Positions 1 through 9,261 are shown, counted from the first letter of the stretch. The stretch: 64,000 bases of DNA from Hungatella sp. UBA4396 (GCA_002389905.1 DGRE01000019.1:1-64000), one strand, 5' to 3'. Program-made: numbers and translations. Notes: generated from the sequence alone by a model not told the origin.

Positions 1-28
1 TAAAAATATTATACGAGGAGATGAGTGA

Positions 29-742
29 ATGTATTCTGTGATCGAAACACATTACCACACCGTTGCCTCAGGACATGCTTACAGCACTGTGCTGGAGGGA
101 GTGGCATATGCCAGGCGGTATGGGATGAAGGGACTGGCGGTTACGGATCACGGGCCGGAGATGCCGGGGGCCCCTCATATATGGCATTTTGGAAATCAAA
201 GCGCCATTGGGCCTGAGGTTGACGGAATCCGAATCCTCAAAGGTGCGGAAGCCAATATTATGAATTTTGACGGAGTGCTGGATATTACGGAGGAGTTCTT
301 GAAGAAGCTGGACTGGGTCATCGCTTCTTATCATGTTCCATGCTGTACCCCGGAAACCCCGGAGGACCACACCAGAGGATATTTCCATGTGATCCACAAT
401 CCCTATGTGGATGTTCTGGGCCATTCCGGAAATGATGACTATGTTTATGATTATGAGAAGGTGATTTTAGAGGCTAAGAAATACAATAAGATCATTGAAA
501 TCAATGCTCATTCCCCCATCGGAAGGCCAGGCTCAAAGGAACGGTGCCCTGTCATTGCTGAGCTTTGCAAGAAGCATGGAGTCTGGGTTGTGGTTTCCAC
601 AGATGCCCACTTTGCAGCTAAGATCGGTAAGGTAGATCTGGCTATGGAAATGCTTCAGAGCATTGATTTTCCGGAAGAGCTGATTTTAAACATGAATGAG
701 GAACGGTTTTTCCGGTATCTGGAAAGCCGCAAGAGGCCGTAA
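29..742 (+). CDS. PHP-domain phosphatase, YcdX-like
   Basis: A 237-residue PHP-family metal-dependent phosphoesterase. The N-terminus carries the metal-ligand cluster HYHTVASGH (residues 8-16), followed by a TDHG motif and late SPIGRPG and STDAHF motifs, the usual order in the YcdX/histidinol-phosphatase type of PHP protein. Members hydrolyse small phosphate esters in the cytoplasm using a multi-metal centre; the substrate here is not known. The ATG at 29 follows a GAGGAG site. It sits directly upstream of a sugar-type ABC importer in the same orientation, so it probably processes an imported phosphorylated compound. The upstream part of its operon lies outside the window. Confidence 0.85.
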   Translation: MYSVIETHYHTVASGHAYSTVLEGVAYARRYGMKGLAVTDHGPEMPGAPHIWHFGNQSAIGPEVDGIRILKGAEANIMNFDGVLDITEEFLKKLDWVIASYHVPCCTPETPEDHTRGYFHVIHNPYVDVLGHSGNDDYVYDYEKVILEAKKYNKIIEINAHSPIGRPGSKERCPVIAELCKKHGVWVVVSTDAHFAAKIGKVDLAMEMLQSIDFPEELILNMNEERFFRYLESRKRP

Positions 743-825
743 AAGATATCTTTTATGCAGCCTGTGAAAACAGAAGGGATAAAAGGTTTCGATAAATATT
801 TAAAAAAATGAATGGAGGGTTTATT

Positions 826-2121
826 ATGAAATCAAGAGCATTAGTAACAGCAGCAGCGGCTGTGATGACAGCAGCATTTGCACTGACCGGGTGTTCCGGC
901 GGAGCGTCCAAGGCAGAGACCACTAAGGCGAACGAGGCTTCAAAAGCAGATGGAGGACAGGAAACGGCAAAGGAAAAGAAGGATGTGACATTGAATTTTG
1001 CTATTCCGTTGGCAGAGGAAGAGTGGCAGGTATTCCGTGAGGACGTGTTCAAGCCTTTTGAAGAGCAAACAGGAATTAAGATCAACGGAATCCAGATGGA
1101 AAACAAGGATATGGAGAACAAGCTGGATGCTTTAAAGCAGGCAGGAAAACATGAGATCGACATTTTTGCGCCCAGCACCGTATATCTTCCGGGAATCATT
1201 GACAAGGACCTGGCAGAGGACTTAACCGGCGGGATTGAGATTCCTGATTCCATTCCGGAGAACTTATACAAAGAATTCCAGTTTGACAGCAAGGTGCAGT
1301 TTGTACCCCTTCGTCCTAATGTACAGACCAATTACTACTACAAGGACAAGTTTGAAAAATACGGTCTGGAAGCTCCTAAGACCTGGGATGAGCTTCTGAA
1401 TGTGGCAAAGAAGCTTTATGAAGAGGAAGGCGTAGGCCGTGTTGCTATTCAGGCAAACTCCGGGTCCGCTCTTACCATTACATCCCTTGAATTTATCCGT
1501 TCCGCAGGCGGCGATCCTCTGGTACTGAATGACGAAGGCTCTGTAAAGGCATTTACCTTCCTTCAGGAGCTGTGGCCTTACCTGTCTCCGGAATCCAAGA
1601 GGGCTGATTTTAACGTAATCAATGAGCTTCTTGCAACAGAATCCATTTACTACGGTGCCAACTGGCCGTACTGCGCGACCGTAGTTGTTAAGGACGGAGG
1701 AAAAGACCAGGTTGTTTCTTATGTTGGATTTGAAGGACCGGAGGGCATTTCCAAGGTTACCACAACAACGGTTATGGGTATTGTAAACGGAACTCCTAAT
1801 AAGGAAGAGGCTGTTCAGTTCCTGGAATACTTAATGTCAGAAGAAGTTCAGAACACCTTATTCAGCAAGCTGGGCTGGGCTCCGGCACGCAGCGATGCAT
1901 TCGGAGAAATCGAAGAGTGGCAGAAGCCTTTTGTTGAGGATGTACAGGAAGCTCTTCAGTTTGCACAGTCAAGGCCAATCGTGCCATACTGGTCTGATGT
2001 GGACAAAGCGATTAACGATGCATTTAAGGATATTGTAATTGACGGAAATAAGGATGTTCAGGGTACCCTTGATAAGTACCATGATCAGATTGAGGCGGCA
2101 AAGGCTCAGAAGGGTGAGTGA
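826..2121 (+). CDS. extracellular solute-binding lipoprotein of a sugar-type ABC importer
   Basis: A 431-residue family 1 solute-binding protein. It opens with a lipoprotein signal peptide, a short basic start, a hydrophobic stretch and the lipobox ALTGC with Cys23, so it should be anchored to the outer face of the membrane. The rest resembles maltose/glycerol-3-phosphate binding proteins. The ATG at 826 follows GGAGGG and gives a complete signal peptide; the upstream ATG at 808 adds an unlikely extension. It is followed within 4 bases by two permease genes. No ATPase gene is present, so the importer probably uses a shared MsmX/UgpC-type ATPase. Ligand unknown; the adjacent PHP phosphatase hints at a phosphorylated or phosphodiester sugar. 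Confidence 0.88.
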   Translation: MKSRALVTAAAAVMTAAFALTGCSGGASKAETTKANEASKADGGQETAKEKKDVTLNFAIPLAEEEWQVFREDVFKPFEEQTGIKINGIQMENKDMENKLDALKQAGKHEIDIFAPSTVYLPGIIDKDLAEDLTGGIEIPDSIPENLYKEFQFDSKVQFVPLRPNVQTNYYYKDKFEKYGLEAPKTWDELLNVAKKLYEEEGVGRVAIQANSGSALTITSLEFIRSAGGDPLVLNDEGSVKAFTFLQELWPYLSPESKRADFNVINELLATESIYYGANWPYCATVVVKDGGKDQVVSYVGFEGPEGISKVTTTTVMGIVNGTPNKEEAVQFLEYLMSEEVQNTLFSKLGWAPARSDAFGEIEEWQKPFVEDVQEALQFAQSRPIVPYWSDVDKAINDAFKDIVIDGNKDVQGTLDKYHDQIEAAKAQKGE

Positions 2122-2125
2122 TTGA

Positions 2126-3001
2126 GTGAAACAACAGAGGGATACGAAGAGATTTTTAAAGAAAAATGGCTTTAACATTTTACTGATCCTTCCTCTTATT
2201 GTATTTATTTTCAGCTTTACCATTGTACCTATTATAAGAACTGTTTTGATCAGCTTTCAGGATTCCACGACTTCGGCCTGGACCGTTGATAATTATAAAA
2301 GCGTTATTACCAGAGGTATTTTCGGGGAGGCAATTTTCAACACCCTTGCCATTACCGTCATCGGGCTTATTTTGCAGATGACCCTGGGATATCTCATTGC
2401 CACCATGCTTCGGCAGACTTTTGTGGGGAAGGGGCTTGCAAGGACTCTTGTGCTCCTCCCCATGGGGGTCCCCACCATGGTATCCGGTGTCGCCATGCTC
2501 TATTTATTCAGCACCTCAGGCTATATCAATGAAGTCCTCTACCGGCTCAGCCTTGCGCCCATTCCCATTGACTGGACGGCTACCAAGCTGCGAAGCCTCC
2601 TTGTGATCGCAGTTGCAGACAGCTGGAAGGTTATGCCCATGGTGGTAATGCTTTTCCTGGCCGGACTGGAGGCCATTCCGACGGAAATTTATGAGGCGGC
2701 CAATGTGGATGGAGCGGGAATTATGGCTAAGTTCTGGCACATCACCCTTCCCCAGTTGAAAGCTACGGTAACCATGACGGTTCTGACCAGGGTGGTGGAC
2801 CTTCTCAGGATTTTCGAGCTTCCCAAGGTTTTGGTGGGGCAGAGCACTCCGTTTTTAGCCACCATTGCCTATGAAGAGTACTCTTATAACAACCATGCCA
2901 ACTCAGCGGTAGCATCGACTCTGCTTCTGATGATTATTCTGGTGATTGTTTCACTTTATATGTTCTTTGTGGAACGGGAAAGGAAGGTGAAGAGACCATG
3001 A
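2126..3001 (+). CDS. ABC sugar-type permease (MalF/UgpA-like)
   Basis: A 291-residue integral membrane permease with six predicted membrane segments and the EAA loop (EIYEAANVDGAGIMAKFWHI) that contacts the ATPase. The start is GTG at 2126, placed after an AAGGGTGAG site; no ATG in the frame would keep the first membrane segment. It follows the binding-protein gene by 4 bases and overlaps the next permease by 4 bases (ATGA), so translation is coupled. It forms one half of the transmembrane channel. Confidence 0.9.
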   Translation: MKQQRDTKRFLKKNGFNILLILPLIVFIFSFTIVPIIRTVLISFQDSTTSAWTVDNYKSVITRGIFGEAIFNTLAITVIGLILQMTLGYLIATMLRQTFVGKGLARTLVLLPMGVPTMVSGVAMLYLFSTSGYINEVLYRLSLAPIPIDWTATKLRSLLVIAVADSWKVMPMVVMLFLAGLEAIPTEIYEAANVDGAGIMAKFWHITLPQLKATVTMTVLTRVVDLLRIFELPKVLVGQSTPFLATIAYEEYSYNNHANSAVASTLLLMIILVIVSLYMFFVERERKVKRP

Positions 3002-3813
3002 AAAAGAATGTGAAAAAAGCGCTGTTTTATGCTTTGATGATTCTGGTCTGCCTGATCATGATCAGCCCGGTCTATATTCTGGCTAAGGTTTCCTTCAGTG
3101 CCAAGGCCGAGGTTCTGACCCAGCACCCGACCCTGCTCCTTCACAATCCCACTCTGGAACACTGGAGCAATGTATTCCGGGCCGGAAATCTATGGGAACC
3201 CCTAAAGCGCAGTCTGCTGGTTTCCACCGGCACGACCCTCCTTGCCATGCTGATCGTGGTTCCGGCTTCCTATGTAGTTTCCAGAATGTCAAAGAAGATG
3301 AGATATGTTTTTATCCTTTCTCTGTTCTTTACGAGGATGATTCCCAGTGTGGCCATTGCCCTTCCCATCTCCGTTACCTTTATTAAGATGAATTTGACGG
3401 ATACGGTGCAGGGGTTGATCCTGGCTAATATGATAAGCCAGATTCCCTTTATGGCCTGGATTCTGGTGTCGTCTTTTTCCGGAATACCCGTTACTCTGGA
3501 CGAGGCCGCGGCCATTGACGGAGCGGGCAAATTCCAGATCATAAGCCTGGTGATCCTTCCGGTGGCTATGCAGGGAATTGCAGTGGCTGCCATGTATGTG
3601 TGGCTCAATGCATGGAATGAATTCACTTATGCCATGTATTTGTCCACCAACTCAAAGACCCTGCCCCTTATGATTTACTATTATGTGTCAAGAGGAAGCG
3701 TGTTTGAGAGAGCGGCTTACTCCACCATTCTGGCTATTCCTGTCATACTGCTTACGTTTGTGCTTCAGAGGTATTTGAAGCCGGATTATTTGGGCGGTTC
3801 TGTGAAGGGATAA
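2998..3813 (+). CDS. ABC sugar-type permease (MalG/UgpE-like)
   Basis: A 271-residue inner-membrane permease and partner of the preceding one. Six hydrophobic segments are visible, and the EAA loop reads TLDEAAAIDGAGKFQII. The start overlaps the stop of the upstream gene in an ATGA arrangement. It is the last gene of this operon and is followed by a strong hairpin at 3833-3868. MalG/UgpE-type subunits form the second half of a heterodimeric channel. Confidence 0.9.
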   Translation: MKKNVKKALFYALMILVCLIMISPVYILAKVSFSAKAEVLTQHPTLLLHNPTLEHWSNVFRAGNLWEPLKRSLLVSTGTTLLAMLIVVPASYVVSRMSKKMRYVFILSLFFTRMIPSVAIALPISVTFIKMNLTDTVQGLILANMISQIPFMAWILVSSFSGIPVTLDEAAAIDGAGKFQIISLVILPVAMQGIAVAAMYVWLNAWNEFTYAMYLSTNSKTLPLMIYYYVSRGSVFERAAYSTILAIPVILLTFVLQRYLKPDYLGGSVKG

Positions 3814-3832
3814 AAAGGTTTAAAGAAATGAT

Positions 3833-3868
3833 AAAAAGGCTTCTGCGGATTGCTGCAGAAGCCTTTTT
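3833..3868. terminator. bidirectional intrinsic terminator
   Basis: A 14-bp perfect inverted repeat (AAAAAGGCTTCTGC at 3833-3846 and its complement at 3855-3868) with an 8-base loop and T runs on both strands. It lies between the converging ends of the upstream importer operon and the lacI-type gene, so it can serve both. Confidence 0.9.
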
Positions 3869-3884
3869 GCGCTATAAACAGATG

Positions 3885-4868
3885 TTACCAGCCTGTAGAC
3901 TGGCGCTTGACTAAGGACACGGGAAGAACCAGCTTGCTGGGGACGGTTTCCCGGCTGCTGGACCTGATCAAAGAGTCCACGGCCATTTCCGCCATTTCCT
4001 TTGTGGGCTGGTGTATGGTGGAAATCTGAGGGGTGGTCAGGGATGAGAGGGCAACGTCATCAAAGCCCACTAATTTTATATGCTGGGGAATCTGTTTCCC
4101 CATTTCTGCACAGACCTGAATGACCTGGGCGGCAATCAAATCACTGCTGGCGAAGATACCGTCAGTATTTGGAAGGCCTAAAAGGGTCTGCCTGATGGAA
4201 TCCCGGTAATCCATGGAATAATAGGTGTTGTCCCTGGTCCATACGATCTCAAAATCAACGCCGTGTTTCTGACAGACATCCTTAAATGCCTGGCTCCGGC
4301 TGTCACCGGGCATTTCCTGGTCAATGATTCCGCTGAAATGGACTAAGTTTTTACAGCCGCATGCGATCAGATGCTCTGCCGCCAGCCGTCCGCCCTCGTA
4401 GTTGTCACATAAGATTGTGGAGGCGAACAAGGGGCTGTTGCATTCAATGGCTACAAATGGGATTCCCTGTTGTGTGTACTGCTCCGAAGCCAGAATCATT
4501 CCGCAGAAAATAATCCCCACTGCACGGTTGCTTTTGCATAAGTCGATGTATTCCGCCTCCCGTGAGTGATCCTCCTTGGAATTGCAGAGCAGAATCTTAA
4601 AGCCCCGTTTAGAAGCCGCATTTTCCAACTGGCTGATGAGCTGGGCAAAATAGGGGTGTGTAATGTGGGGGGTTATAATGCCTATGGTATTGGTCACCTG
4701 CTTGGAAAGGGAGCGGGCCAGCTCGTTGGGCCGGTAATGGAGTTCATTCATGGCCTGCTTTACTTTATATTTCGTCTCTTCGCTGAGATACCCTCTGTTG
4801 TTGATTACCCGTGAAACCGTGGTCACGGTAACGCCCGCTTTTTCAGCCACATCTTTTAATGTCGGCAT
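3885..4868 (-). CDS. LacI-family transcriptional repressor (LacI-1)
   Basis: A 327-residue LacI/GalR regulator. The N-terminal helix-turn-helix (TLKDVAEKAGVTVTTVSRVI, residues 3-22) is followed by the hinge helix region (PNELARSLSKQ) and a periplasmic-binding-protein-like effector domain. The ATG at 4868 follows AGGAGG. It is transcribed divergently from the second importer operon. An inverted repeat with a central CG just downstream of its own -10 box and a second similar one overlapping the -35 box of the importer promoter indicate autoregulation plus control of that operon. Effector unknown, likely the imported sugar or a derivative. Confidence 0.92.
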   Translation of the reverse strand: MPTLKDVAEKAGVTVTTVSRVINNRGYLSEETKYKVKQAMNELHYRPNELARSLSKQVTNTIGIITPHITHPYFAQLISQLENAASKRGFKILLCNSKEDHSREAEYIDLCKSNRAVGIIFCGMILASEQYTQQGIPFVAIECNSPLFASTILCDNYEGGRLAAEHLIACGCKNLVHFSGIIDQEMPGDSRSQAFKDVCQKHGVDFEIVWTRDNTYYSMDYRDSIRQTLLGLPNTDGIFASSDLIAAQVIQVCAEMGKQIPQHIKLVGFDDVALSSLTTPQISTIHQPTKEMAEMAVDSLIRSSSRETVPSKLVLPVSLVKRQSTGW

Positions 4869-4900
4869 AAGCTCCTCCTGAATTATGATGTTTCTTTCGT

Positions 4901-4914
4901 GTTAATCGCTTAAC
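4901..4914. promoter_or_regulatory. candidate LacI-1 operator O1
   Basis: The inverted repeat GTTAA-TCGC-TTAAC has a central CG, as is typical for LacI-family sites. It lies 9 bases downstream of the -10 box of the lacI-1 promoter, where a bound repressor would block transcription. It shares the core TYAAYCGCTTRA with the site at 5089-5100. Confidence 0.65.
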
Positions 4915-4922
4915 TTATTACT

Positions 4923-4951
4923 ATCATACCACAAAAGAAAAAAATGCGCAA
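4923..4951 (-). promoter_or_regulatory. sigma-A promoter of lacI-1
   Basis: On the minus strand, TTGCGC (4951-4946) and TATGAT (4928-4923) are separated by 17 bases. The predicted start of transcription is near 4916, giving a leader of about 50 bases before the ATG at 4868. Confidence 0.7.
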
Positions 4952-5088
4952 ACAAGGATAGTAAATTCATACAAATTCCGATAAAGGGTATACAAAACAG
5001 CGAATTGACGAAAATAAGCGAATTAATTACTGTATAAATAGCATCAAAAATGTGAAAAATAAGACAAACAAATTATACAAAGTTTATA

Positions 5089-5100
5089 TCAACCGCTTGA
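5089..5100. promoter_or_regulatory. candidate LacI-1 operator O2
   Basis: The inverted repeat TCAA-CCGC-TTGA overlaps the -35 box at 5097-5102. It matches O1 at most positions, including the CCGC/TCGC centre. Binding here would exclude RNA polymerase from the importer promoter. Confidence 0.6.
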
Positions 5101-5125
5101 CATATTATGGACAGAGATATATAAT
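5097..5125 (+). promoter_or_regulatory. consensus sigma-A promoter of the second importer operon
   Basis: TTGACA (5097-5102) and TATAAT (5120-5125) are both perfect consensus hexamers with a 17-base spacer. Transcription should start near 5132. This fixes the translation start of the next gene at 5154, because any start further upstream would lie outside the transcript. Confidence 0.9.
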
Positions 5126-5153
5126 GAGCCTATCAAATAAAAGAGGAGGAAGC

Positions 5154-6536
5154 ATGACGGCTCCAGACTGTCATGCGGAAGAGACTATGAGACAATTGTG
5201 GAAAAAAGCAGCAGTTGGTATGGCTGTGCTGGCATTTTCAGTTTCAGCAGCCGGCTGCGGAGAAAAGGTGACGGATACTCCTACTACTGCCGCCCAAAAC
5301 GAAGCAGGAAGCCAGGGAGAGAGCCAGGCCGAAGGCACTGAGGGAGCAGGAAGCATTAAGGTATGGGTAAGCTCCGGTGCAGAGGATGATGTCTACCGTG
5401 AGATGTTTAAGAAAATGGAAACAGAGCTGAATCTGGAAATCAATGACGAGTACTATCCAAAGGATGAGCTGGACACCAAGATGCAGGTGGCTCCCGTAGT
5501 TGGAGATGCTCCTGATATGATCATTGCTGATTACCTTCAGATTCCGTCTTATTATGAGGCAGGCATGATCGAAGCCTTAGAGGACCGTATGCCGGAGGAT
5601 ATTAAGTCCGACCTGCTTCAGTCTATTATCGATGAGTCCACCTATGACGGACACATGGTTACCACTGCCCAGTTTGATGCAGGTATGGCTCTTTGGGCTA
5701 ACAAATCCATGCTGGAGGCAGCAGGTGTCCGCATTCCCGTCAGCTATAAAGACGCATGGGACAAAGCTGAATTCGAAGACGTGCTTGCAAAGCTGAAGGC
5801 CAGCGGAGTGGAATATCCTCTTTATATCCGTCAGAACAAGCCTTCTTCCCTGTACTTCACCTTTATGCCGGTTCTTGCCAGCTTCGGCGGAGACTATGTG
5901 AACCGTGACACCATGCTGACAGAGGGTGTTCTTGACAGCGAGGAAACCATTGCTGCTTATTCTTACATTAGCTGGCTTGTTGACCAGGGATATATCAACG
6001 GCGCCTGCGATTATGAAGATGCATTTTATGGAAGAAAAGAAAGTGCCCTTGCTCTTTTAGGCCACTGGAAATACACCGATCACGTAACCAATCTTGGGGA
6101 TGATGCCATCTTAGTTCCTGTTCCTGACTTTGGAAAGGGTGTTTACACCTGCTCCGGTTCTGTTGTTTGGGCTATGACCACAGCAGCAAAGGACAACGGA
6201 ACAGCAGATGCCGTATGGTCTGTCATGGAAGTGTCCCTTCAGCCGGAATACATCAGCCAGATGGTAGACTTTAACGGAGCGATTCCTTCCAGAAAATCCG
6301 TTCTGGACACAAGAGACGAGTTAAAAGAAGGCGGACGTATGTACTTATACCGTGAGCAGCTGGAAGCAGGAATTTCTGTATTAAGACCGTTGACTCCTGC
6401 CCACATGACCATTTACAGTGCTATGGAATCTGCTACTTCTGATATCATCGGAGGAGCTGATGCAGCAGAGGCATTAAAGGAAGCAGCTCAGTCCATTGAC
6501 GAGATCATCCTTGAAAACGAATGGAATCTTGAATAA
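5154..6536 (+). CDS. extracellular solute-binding lipoprotein, family 1
   Basis: A 460-residue sugar-type binding protein. The ATG at 5154 has an AGGAGG site at optimal spacing and lies just inside the transcript from the promoter at 5097-5125; an alternative ATG at 5187 would also retain the signal peptide. The lipobox ends in AAGC, and a low-complexity Ala/Glu/Gly linker follows. It is the first gene of an operon with two permeases and several phosphoesterases. A hairpin immediately downstream probably raises its share of the transcript relative to the permeases. Ligand unknown. Confidence 0.88.
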   Translation: MTAPDCHAEETMRQLWKKAAVGMAVLAFSVSAAGCGEKVTDTPTTAAQNEAGSQGESQAEGTEGAGSIKVWVSSGAEDDVYREMFKKMETELNLEINDEYYPKDELDTKMQVAPVVGDAPDMIIADYLQIPSYYEAGMIEALEDRMPEDIKSDLLQSIIDESTYDGHMVTTAQFDAGMALWANKSMLEAAGVRIPVSYKDAWDKAEFEDVLAKLKASGVEYPLYIRQNKPSSLYFTFMPVLASFGGDYVNRDTMLTEGVLDSEETIAAYSYISWLVDQGYINGACDYEDAFYGRKESALALLGHWKYTDHVTNLGDDAILVPVPDFGKGVYTCSGSVVWAMTTAAKDNGTADAVWSVMEVSLQPEYISQMVDFNGAIPSRKSVLDTRDELKEGGRMYLYREQLEAGISVLRPLTPAHMTIYSAMESATSDIIGGADAAEALKEAAQSIDEIILENEWNLE

Positions 6537-6555
6537 ATTTTAGAAACAAATAATC

Positions 6556-6578
6556 GGGGCTGTTGCTGCAACAGCCCC
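6556..6578 (+). terminator. intercistronic hairpin after the binding-protein gene
   Basis: A 10-bp GC-rich stem (GGGGCTGTTG at 6556-6565 with its complement at 6569-6578) and a 3-base loop, followed by only a weak T-rich stretch. Its position between the binding-protein and permease genes suggests partial termination or 3-prime-end protection. Confidence 0.65.
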
Positions 6579-6640
6579 CGGTTTATTGAAGGAGGCGGTC
6601 AGAGGCCGTCATTTACAGGCTTCATCAGAGGAGGAAAAAG

Positions 6641-7552
6641 ATGAAAGGACATTTAAAAACAGGAGGAAGACGGGGACTTCGGGATGGACAGACGCGGACA
6701 GCCTGGTTGTTCTGCGCACCTGCATTGATTCCCATTACACTGTTTGTAATATTGCCTTTCTGCATGTCCATTTTTTATTCATTTACAAATAGGATGCTGG
6801 TGCAGAAGGCAGGAAAGGCCGTTGATTTTGTAGGCCTGAAAAATTTTATAAGACTGGTGACAAATGGATCGGCCCAGCAGGCCTTTATCAATACGGGGAT
6901 TTATGCCCTGCTGGTGGTTCCGGTTATTGTTATTTTGGGAATCGTACTGGCAGTTTTGGTCAATAACTCCTTAAAAGGAGTAAAGCTGTTTCGTACTATT
7001 TATTTCAGCCCCCAGATCATTACCATGACCGTTGTGGCTATTGTGTGGTCCTTTATTTTTTCTCCCGGACCTGATGGTCTGATGAACTCTGCCCTCAGGG
7101 CGTTCGGAATACAGCCTCAGGCCTGGCTTCAGGACTCAAAGTGGGCTCTGTTTTGTATTGCGGTTATGTATATCTGGCAATCCCTTGGAATGCAGATGCT
7201 GATTATCCTGGGAGGACTTCAGTTTATTTCAGAGGATTTATACGAGGCAGGACGAATGGATGGCTGCAACGCCTATCAGCGTTTCTGGTACATTACTGTT
7301 CCCATGCTGAAAAACACTCTGGTATACGTTTTGATCTCAACAACCATCAATACTCTGAAATTATTTACCCAGGTATATGTACTGACGGGCGGAGGGCCTA
7401 AGGGTTCTACCACTTCGGTTATTTACCTGCTGTACAAATCCGGTTTTGTAAACAACCAGCTTGGCTATTCTTCTGCTATCGCTGTGGTATTCTTCCTGAT
7501 CGTACTGACAATTTCCTTGATTCAAAATAAAGTGCTGGGGAGGGATGACTGA
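6641..7552 (+). CDS. ABC sugar-type permease (MalF/LacF-like)
   Basis: A 303-residue permease with a charged cytoplasmic N-terminus and six hydrophobic segments. The EAA loop reads DLYEAGRMDGCNAYQRFWYI. The ATG at 6641 follows GAGGAGG. Its stop codon overlaps the start of the next permease by one base. It pairs with that gene to form the channel for the binding protein encoded at 5154. Confidence 0.9.
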   Translation: MKGHLKTGGRRGLRDGQTRTAWLFCAPALIPITLFVILPFCMSIFYSFTNRMLVQKAGKAVDFVGLKNFIRLVTNGSAQQAFINTGIYALLVVPVIVILGIVLAVLVNNSLKGVKLFRTIYFSPQIITMTVVAIVWSFIFSPGPDGLMNSALRAFGIQPQAWLQDSKWALFCIAVMYIWQSLGMQMLIILGGLQFISEDLYEAGRMDGCNAYQRFWYITVPMLKNTLVYVLISTTINTLKLFTQVYVLTGGGPKGSTTSVIYLLYKSGFVNNQLGYSSAIAVVFFLIVLTISLIQNKVLGRDD

Positions 7553-8406
7553 TGAGAACAGCTATGTCAAAAGAAAAGAAGATAATATATACGCTGCTGA
7601 TGTATGCGGCCTATATCCTGGCAGCATTTATATTTATAGCTCCCATTGTCTATATGACCGTTTCATCCTTAAAAACAGATGCTCAGATCGTGACCGATAT
7701 GTCCACCTTTAAGGCATTTCTCCCGGTGGGAACCCTGACCTTTGACAACTTTGTCCAGGTAATTGACCGGGTGAATTTTATGAAGTTCTTTAAGAACTCT
7801 GCTGTTGTGGCTGCAATCAATGTCTCTTTGGTAGTCATTGTCAATGCCATGATCGGATATGCCCTGGGACTTCTGGAATTTAAGGGAAAGAACCTGATGA
7901 TCTCCCTGATCATTGCGCTGTCCATTATTCCTACGGAGGCGGTGATCATCAACCGTTTCATGGTAGCCAATGAACTTCGTATGCTCAACAGCTATGCAGG
8001 ACTTGCTCTGCCTACCATTGGCTACCCCATGTATATCTTTCTGTATTATAACCATTTTAAAGGGATGCCTAAGGAACTTATGGAAGCGGCTATTGTGGAT
8101 GGAGAGACTTATGGCGGAATATTCTGGCGTATCATGCTGCCTCTGTCAAAGCCCATCTGCGCCACTGTGACCATTATGGCATTTATCCGTACATGGGGCG
8201 ATCTTTTGTGGCCCACTCTGGTGACCAGAGATGAAACATACCGGACCCTGCCTTTGGCTTTGCGGGCTCTTTCTACGGACGTATATATTTTCTGGGGACA
8301 GATTTTTGCATTTGCCACCTTAATGACCATTCCTGTGTTTATCATTTTCCTCATGTTCCAGAAACAGTTTATCCAGTCTCTGACCATGTCGGGAATCAAG
8401 GGTTAG
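7552..8406 (+). CDS. ABC sugar-type permease (MalG/LacG-like)
   Basis: A 284-residue permease with six membrane segments and an EAA loop reading ELMEAAIVDGETYGGIFWRI. The ATG at 7552 has a GGGGAGGG site at good spacing. It is translationally coupled to the preceding permease by a TGATG overlap. No ATPase gene follows, as in the other two sugar importers of the window. Confidence 0.9.
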   Translation: MRTAMSKEKKIIYTLLMYAAYILAAFIFIAPIVYMTVSSLKTDAQIVTDMSTFKAFLPVGTLTFDNFVQVIDRVNFMKFFKNSAVVAAINVSLVVIVNAMIGYALGLLEFKGKNLMISLIIALSIIPTEAVIINRFMVANELRMLNSYAGLALPTIGYPMYIFLYYNHFKGMPKELMEAAIVDGETYGGIFWRIMLPLSKPICATVTIMAFIRTWGDLLWPTLVTRDETYRTLPLALRALSTDVYIFWGQIFAFATLMTIPVFIIFLMFQKQFIQSLTMSGIKG

Positions 8407-8415
8407 GAGAATTTT

Positions 8416-9261
8416 ATGAAGCTTCAGTATATCGGCACCGGAGCGGCAGAAGGGTTTCCGGGAATGTTCTGCCAGTGTGACGCCTGCCGGCGGGCAAGAG
8501 AGGCCGGAGGCCATAATTTAAAGACCAGAAGCTGTGCATTGATTGACGGCCATGTGCTGATGGATTTATCTCCTGACCTGTATGCCCAGTCCTTAAACCT
8601 GGGGCTGGAGCTTTCCCGGGTTCAGGATCTGGTTGTAACCCATACTCATAAGGATCATTTTGACTCCTTTTTCCTGGGTCTGAGGGCGAGGGACGGAGCC
8701 ACCATACTGCCGGATAGAAAAGAAGAGGAAAATTACTTATCCGTATATGGAAGCAGCTTTGTAAAGGCGGCTGTTGACAAGGCCCTGGAGGAAGAGCCTT
8801 ATGCCAACGATGCCAGAATCCGGTTTGTAAATGTGGAACCGGGAAAATGGTTTCAGGCCGGTAATCTAAGGTTCTGTCCCTTAAAGGCAAACCATAAAAA
8901 GGATGAGATGTGCCACATTTATGCGGTGACAGACGGAGCGGCCAGCCTGCTTTATGCCAATGATACGGGAACACTTTCGGAAGAGAGTCTTCAGATGGTC
9001 GGCAGCCTTGGCCTGGTTTTTGATGTGGTCAGCATGGACTGCGCAAGGGGAACCTTGCCGGGAGACGGGCATATGGGAATCGAAGAAAACCTGGAGCTTA
9101 AGAAACGGCTGGAGCAAATGGGGTGTGCGGGATCAAAAACCCGGTATTATTTAAACCATTTATCCCATATGAGCGGAATCATCCATGATGACCTTCAAAA
9201 ACTGATGGGACCGGAGGGCTTTACCGTGTCCTATGACGGTATGATCGTTTATATTGGCTGA
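8416..9261 (+). CDS. MBL-fold phosphodiesterase, PhnP-like
   Basis: A 281-residue metallo-beta-lactamase-fold hydrolase. The HTHKDHFD motif near residue 75 provides the di-metal site, and an N-terminal Cys cluster (CQCDAC) resembles the extra zinc site of PhnP, which opens cyclic phosphodiesters. It begins 10 bases after the permease gene. The location suggests that it acts on the imported compound or a metabolite of it. PhnP itself belongs to phosphonate breakdown, but no other phn genes are present, so the substrate is open. Confidence 0.75.
   Translation: MKLQYIGTGAAEGFPGMFCQCDACRRAREAGGHNLKTRSCALIDGHVLMDLSPDLYAQSLNLGLELSRVQDLVVTHTHKDHFDSFFLGLRARDGATILPDRKEEENYLSVYGSSFVKAAVDKALEEEPYANDARIRFVNVEPGKWFQAGNLRFCPLKANHKKDEMCHIYAVTDGAASLLYANDTGTLSEESLQMVGSLGLVFDVVSMDCARGTLPGDGHMGIEENLELKKRLEQMGCAGSKTRYYLNHLSHMSGIIHDDLQKLMGPEGFTVSYDGMIVYIG

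Noticed and set aside
5052..5153. N-terminal extension of the binding protein from ATG 5052
   Set aside because: A perfect promoter lies at 5097-5125, so the upstream start would not be transcribed; the ATG at 5154 has AGGAGG and a lipoprotein signal.
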